From: Acidobacteriaceae bacterium
GTDB lineage: Bacteria > Acidobacteriota > Terriglobia > Terriglobales > Acidobacteriaceae
Assembly: GCA_025462735.1 (NCBI GenBank)
Contig: JAOAPC010000003.1
Coordinates: forward strand, 208,391-272,390
Reading direction: 5' to 3'
DNA: 64,000 nucleotides
Shown: in pieces, positions 60,379-64,000 of the stretch
Position numbering within the stretch: position 1 is the first letter of the stretch
Layout: the number at the start of each line of letters is the position of its first letter
Position numbers and translations under genes: made by a program
The notes under the pieces: generated by a model
What the model saw: only the letters and a program-made list of their open reading frames with translations
Told to the model about the DNA's origin: nothing
Database searches by the model: none

Positions 60379-61134
60379 TCAATCGGGTTCTGCTTCGAAC
60401 CTGTAGCCCACGCCGCGCACGGTAAGCAAGTGTTGCGGACGCTCAGGATCATCCTCAATGTAGCGGCGCAGGCGCACGATGAAATTATCGATGGCGCGAG
60501 TGTCGGTATCTTCCCTCAGGCCCCAGACTTCCTCGAGAATTGACTTACGGGAGACTACCTGGCCGCGATGCCGGATTAAGTAGCGCAACAGCTCGGCCTC
60601 CATAACGGTGAGGTGAGTTGTGGTTCCGTTGGTCCGCAGCTCCAGATTGCCGAAATCGATGGTTCTCCCACTGAAGGCGAAGGTGCCAAATTCCTGGCCG
60701 CTGCTGTCGGAGCCTTGATCGGGAGCCTGCGGCGAATGCTGGCCTGCGGGAGCTTGCTGCATCCACGCGCGGCGGCGGAGCAATCCCTGCAAGCGGGCGA
60801 GGAAAATCGGCAGCTCGAATGGTTTGGCGACGTAATCATCGGCACCGGAGGCGAATCCTTTGAGCACGTCTTCGGGGCGCGCTCGGGCGGTGAGGATGAG
60901 AATGGGGATGAAGTTCCGGGCGGCGCGCAATTGGTTAGCGACCTCGAAGCCGTCTTTGCCAGGAAGCATGATGTCGAGCACGAGAGCATCAAACTCCTCA
61001 TGCTTCGCAAGCAGCAGGTCGAGGGCGGTTTCGCCGTCGCCGGCGATGCGGGCGGAGTGACCCTCGGCTTGCAGATTGAATTGCAAACCTGTCGCGAGGT
61101 GGGTTTCGTCTTCCACGATCAACACGCGGCTCAC
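60379..61134 (-). CDS. OmpR/PhoB-family response regulator
   Basis: A 251-residue product. Receiver domain (1-120): VLIVEDE, phospho-acceptor in ALVLDIMLPGKDG, Thr in ILILTARARPED, Lys in YVAKPFELP. A linker rich in Gln and Ser (about 125-148) leads to the winged-helix DNA-binding domain (about 155-250: LTVMEAELLRYLIRHRGQVV, IDNFIVRLRRYIEDD, VRGVGYRFE). Its start overlaps the stop of the kinase gene by four bases, so they form a coupled two-component pair. Target genes unknown. Confidence 0.95.
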   Translation of the reverse strand: MSRVLIVEDETHLATGLQFNLQAEGHSARIAGDGETALDLLLAKHEEFDALVLDIMLPGKDGFEVANQLRAARNFIPILILTARARPEDVLKGFASGADDYVAKPFELPIFLARLQGLLRRRAWMQQAPAGQHSPQAPDQGSDSSGQEFGTFAFSGRTIDFGNLELRTNGTTTHLTVMEAELLRYLIRHRGQVVSRKSILEEVWGLREDTDTRAIDNFIVRLRRYIEDDPERPQHLLTVRGVGYRFEAEPD

Positions 61135-62027
61135 GAAACTCTCCGCGGCAACTCGAGGATGACGGTGGCACCCTTGCCTTCTCCGGCGCTCTCGGCAAGA
61201 ACTCTGCCGCCGTGGCGTTTTGCAATTGTGCGCACCAGAAAAAGGCCCAACCCTGTGCCTCGAACTTGGGAAAAAGCCCTCGGTACGCGATAGAAGCGTT
61301 TGAAGATTGTCTTCAACTCAGAACGAGGAATGCCTACGCCGCGGTCTTGTACGCGCAAGACCAGCCGCTTCTGTTCTTCTAATGCGAGCTGGACGGAGAC
61401 ATCAACATGATTGCCGGAATATTTCACCGCATTGTCCAAAATATTTGAAACGGCAGTGCGCAGGTCTTCGGGATCGCCGTTGACCTCAGAGTCACTGCCA
61501 TTGAGCGAGGACTGGTAGCGAAGGGCACTGGGCTGAAGATGATGACTGGTGCGGGCGCTTTCCACACAATCCTCAACCAGTTGGGCGAAGTCCACGCTAA
61601 CTGTCTGTCCTTTGGCGGCAGCCTGGCCTGCCTTCAAGACCTTCTCGACGGTACTCATCAGGCGGTCGGTGTCCTCGAGCATGAGGTGGTAGAAATCGCG
61701 ACGTTGCGCGTCGTCCATGTGCATCTGCTGGCGTTCCAGGGTTTGCAGGTGCAGGCGAATGGACGCGATGGGCGTTTTCAGTTCGTGAGTGACGGCGTTG
61801 ATGAAGCTGTCGTGCTGCTCGTTGCGGCGAATTTCGCGGACCAGAAAACTGGTGTTGAGGATGAGACCGGTGGCGATCGCGCCAAAGAAGATGATCCCAA
61901 GAAAAACGCGAATTTCCTGTCGCCAGTTGAGGATGATCCAGCCAAAGCCGACCGCGACGGCGATCGCGGCCAGAACCACGCCGAACGTTAGGAAGAATAT
62001 GATTTTGCCGCGCCGGCTAACGCGCAT
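61131..62027 (-). CDS. Sensor histidine kinase, partner of the adjacent regulator
   Basis: A 298-residue kinase with two membrane helices (IIFFLTFGVVLAAIAVAVGFG about 9-29; FLGIIFFGAIATGLILNTSFL about 42-62) and almost no periplasmic loop, so it may sense a signal in or at the membrane. The HisKA motif is NAVTHELKTPIASIRLHLQ (His about 81). The HATPase has NILDNAVKYSG, RVQDRGVGIPRSEL and GTGLGLFLVRTIAKRHGG. It belongs to the PhoR/BaeS-like group. Upstream gene of the pair, ATGA overlap with the regulator. Confidence 0.93.
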   Translation of the reverse strand: MRVSRRGKIIFFLTFGVVLAAIAVAVGFGWIILNWRQEIRVFLGIIFFGAIATGLILNTSFLVREIRRNEQHDSFINAVTHELKTPIASIRLHLQTLERQQMHMDDAQRRDFYHLMLEDTDRLMSTVEKVLKAGQAAAKGQTVSVDFAQLVEDCVESARTSHHLQPSALRYQSSLNGSDSEVNGDPEDLRTAVSNILDNAVKYSGNHVDVSVQLALEEQKRLVLRVQDRGVGIPRSELKTIFKRFYRVPRAFSQVRGTGLGLFLVRTIAKRHGGRVLAESAGEGKGATVILELPRRVS

Positions 62028-62202
62028 GCAGAGATTCTAGCGCGCGACAGCACGGGACAGGAAAGAACTGCAATAAGACGCGATCCGACCCGGATGTCGA
62101 AGTCAAAGCCTTTAACCGCAGAGAACGCCGAGGAGCACCAAAGGGCGCAAAGACATTCACCTACACATAGATCGCGTCAGAGGGCATCGACCGTCGAAGT
62201 GC

Positions 62203-63093
<891 letters not shown>

Positions 63094-63296
63094 GTGAGTT
63101 CTCCCAGAGTTCGGTTATAACTGGCCTATCACTAAAGTAGCAGCCACCCTCGGATGTGGCTGTAATAGTTGTGTAATAGCAAGACCAGAGCGGGTTACGC
63201 CGGTAACTGGGCAGCAGCTCACAAATCTATGATCGCGGCGGAAATGTGGGCGAGGAACTGAAGTCCCGGTCGAAAAAACCAGGACTCCGGCAGAGC

Positions 63297-63458
63297 TTAG
63301 TTGTTCCGAGGAGTGGTGGGACGAGCAGGTGGCACATTGCCGAGCAATGAATCAGCCAGCCGCAACCAACGTTCGAACGGAGCTTCCCACATATCCGCGT
63401 CGGGAGCTTCATGGAAGAGGGGCGAATTTTCAAAACGACTATCGAGGTTCGGATCCAT
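63297..63458 (-). CDS. Small hypothetical protein (53 aa)
   Basis: The ATG at 63458 has AAAGGAG five bases upstream, a strong site. The product begins MDPNLDSRFENSPLFHEAPD and continues WEAPFERWLRLADSLLGNV, ending in a Pro-rich tail. No known family. The central segment loosely resembles the protein at 38817-39116. Confidence 0.55.
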   Translation of the reverse strand: MDPNLDSRFENSPLFHEAPDADMWEAPFERWLRLADSLLGNVPPARPTTPRNN

Positions 63459-63697
63459 CTTGTCTCCTTTTGAGTTAAACACTGAGATGGGAGCCGAGTC
63501 GCACATGGTTGTAACTTATTGATGACAAATAGATTATGTATTACTTCGGTTACCAGAGCTGTGGGCGAAAACAGGGGCGTGCTCACGCGCGGGGAAGTGC
63601 GGTTCATCGTGAGAAGAGGGCAGAAAAATTAATTCAGCAGCACTGAATTGAAGCTTGACATCCACGGTGAGGGGTCTAGCATAGAGATATCACCTCC

Positions 63698-63764
63698 GAT
63701 CCACTTCAGGATCGAATGGGCCGGCAGCCAAGAAATGTCACCGCTTCTTGGTAGTCGGCCCATT
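63698..63764. other. Two consecutive hairpins, possible structured RNA or terminator
   Basis: Hairpin 1: GATCC (63698-63702) with GGATC (63709-63713). Hairpin 2: AATGGGCCG (63715-63723) with CGGCCCATT (63756-63764) enclosing CCAAGAA (63728) with TTCTTGG (63745). It lies just beyond the 3' end of the probable hflX gene; no good T run follows on the minus strand. Confidence 0.5.
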
Positions 63765-63804
63765 TAAATTTTGCACGAGGGTGGCAATCAGCCAGCCATT
63801 TCGC

Positions 63805-64000
63805 TCAGCCGATAACCCATTGTTTAAGTCTTCGGGCCAGGGACTCTGGAACTTCGGCCTCAAGTTCAACTGCACCATCTTTGTACTGGCGGGAATAGAT
63901 TCGCGAGCGGGTTTCGATCATCGCGAGAGCCTTGCCTTCTTTTTGCGGCACCCGGAGACGCACGCGGCTAAGGGCGTCTTCGGAGAGCATTTGGTCGATG
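63805..64000 (-). CDS. hflX: C-terminal end of probable GTPase HflX (partial)
   Basis: The last 65 codons of a gene running off the window: QMLSEDALSRVRLRVPQKEG, then ARIY-like (SRIYSRQYKDGAVELEAEVP) and ending LARRLKQWVIG. This resembles the C-terminal domain that follows the GTPase domain of HflX, a ribosome-splitting factor. The GTP-binding part is outside the window, so the assignment is tentative. There is no internal start; the first Met in the fragment is internal. Confidence 0.5.
   Translation of the reverse strand, partial: IDQMLSEDALSRVRLRVPQKEGKALAMIETRSRIYSRQYKDGAVELEAEVPESLARRLKQWVIG

Overview
The window looks like a chromosomal segment of an Acidobacteriota member (Terriglobia/Koribacter-like). 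The main pointers are a VWFA-related protein of the acidobacterial type, a FecR/proline-rich secreted protein, many short palindromic intergenic elements whose translation appears inside proteins as 'LSEAEG', and the general gene style. This is judged from family resemblance only. No rRNA, tRNA or CRISPR array was recognised.

Layout. 0-9 kb: a squalene-cyclase-like toroid protein, an MHYT-PAS histidine kinase, an orphan GvpL/F protein, a PhoR-type sensor domain without kinase, sucA (2-oxoglutarate dehydrogenase E1) and a PIN-domain gene lying between two copies of a 34-bp direct repeat. 9-28 kb: mostly secreted or envelope genes and regulators. These are TrmB with a divergent M23 peptidase, a TlpA thioredoxin behind a beta-barrel gene with an in-frame TGA after its signal peptide, a Spy/CpxP-like protein behind a receiver protein, a beta-propeller, a DUF1931 histone-fold protein, Crp/Fnr, a TIMP-like protein, periplasmic MsrA, FdhA-type formaldehyde dehydrogenase, a Ycf48/BNR-like protein and GreB. 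A short intergenic motif (GTTGTGAGTGAAATCGCC and variants) recurs through this stretch. 28-33 kb: a secreted glycoside hydrolase, then a receiver-PilZ protein divergent from a PAS-GGDEF-EAL protein, together a c-di-GMP locus.

33-43 kb is accessory DNA: a PD-(D/E)XK nuclease-like gene, small hypothetical genes (one frameshifted), two families of MITE-like elements, a tandem array with units of about 130-190 bp, and a compact, AT-richer three-gene cassette (pentapeptide-repeat membrane protein, Pol-beta-type nucleotidyltransferase, small helical protein). That cassette is the best candidate here for an undescribed system.

43-51 kb is a formate dehydrogenase locus. The catalytic subunit is a selenoprotein: an in-frame UGA is followed by a SECIS hairpin with loop GGUCU at the same distance as in E. 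coli fdhF. It is followed by the four-cluster ferredoxin subunit and an NrfD-like membrane subunit. Opposite lies a fused MoaD-MoaE molybdopterin synthase that could supply the cofactor. 51-64 kb is mostly housekeeping: a FecR/proline-rich protein, lon with an HspR-type HAIR operator upstream, a sugar transporter, a GNAT acetyltransferase with pheA (whose 3' end is partly duplicated), an OmpR-type two-component pair, a fatty acid desaturase and the C-terminal end of a probable hflX.
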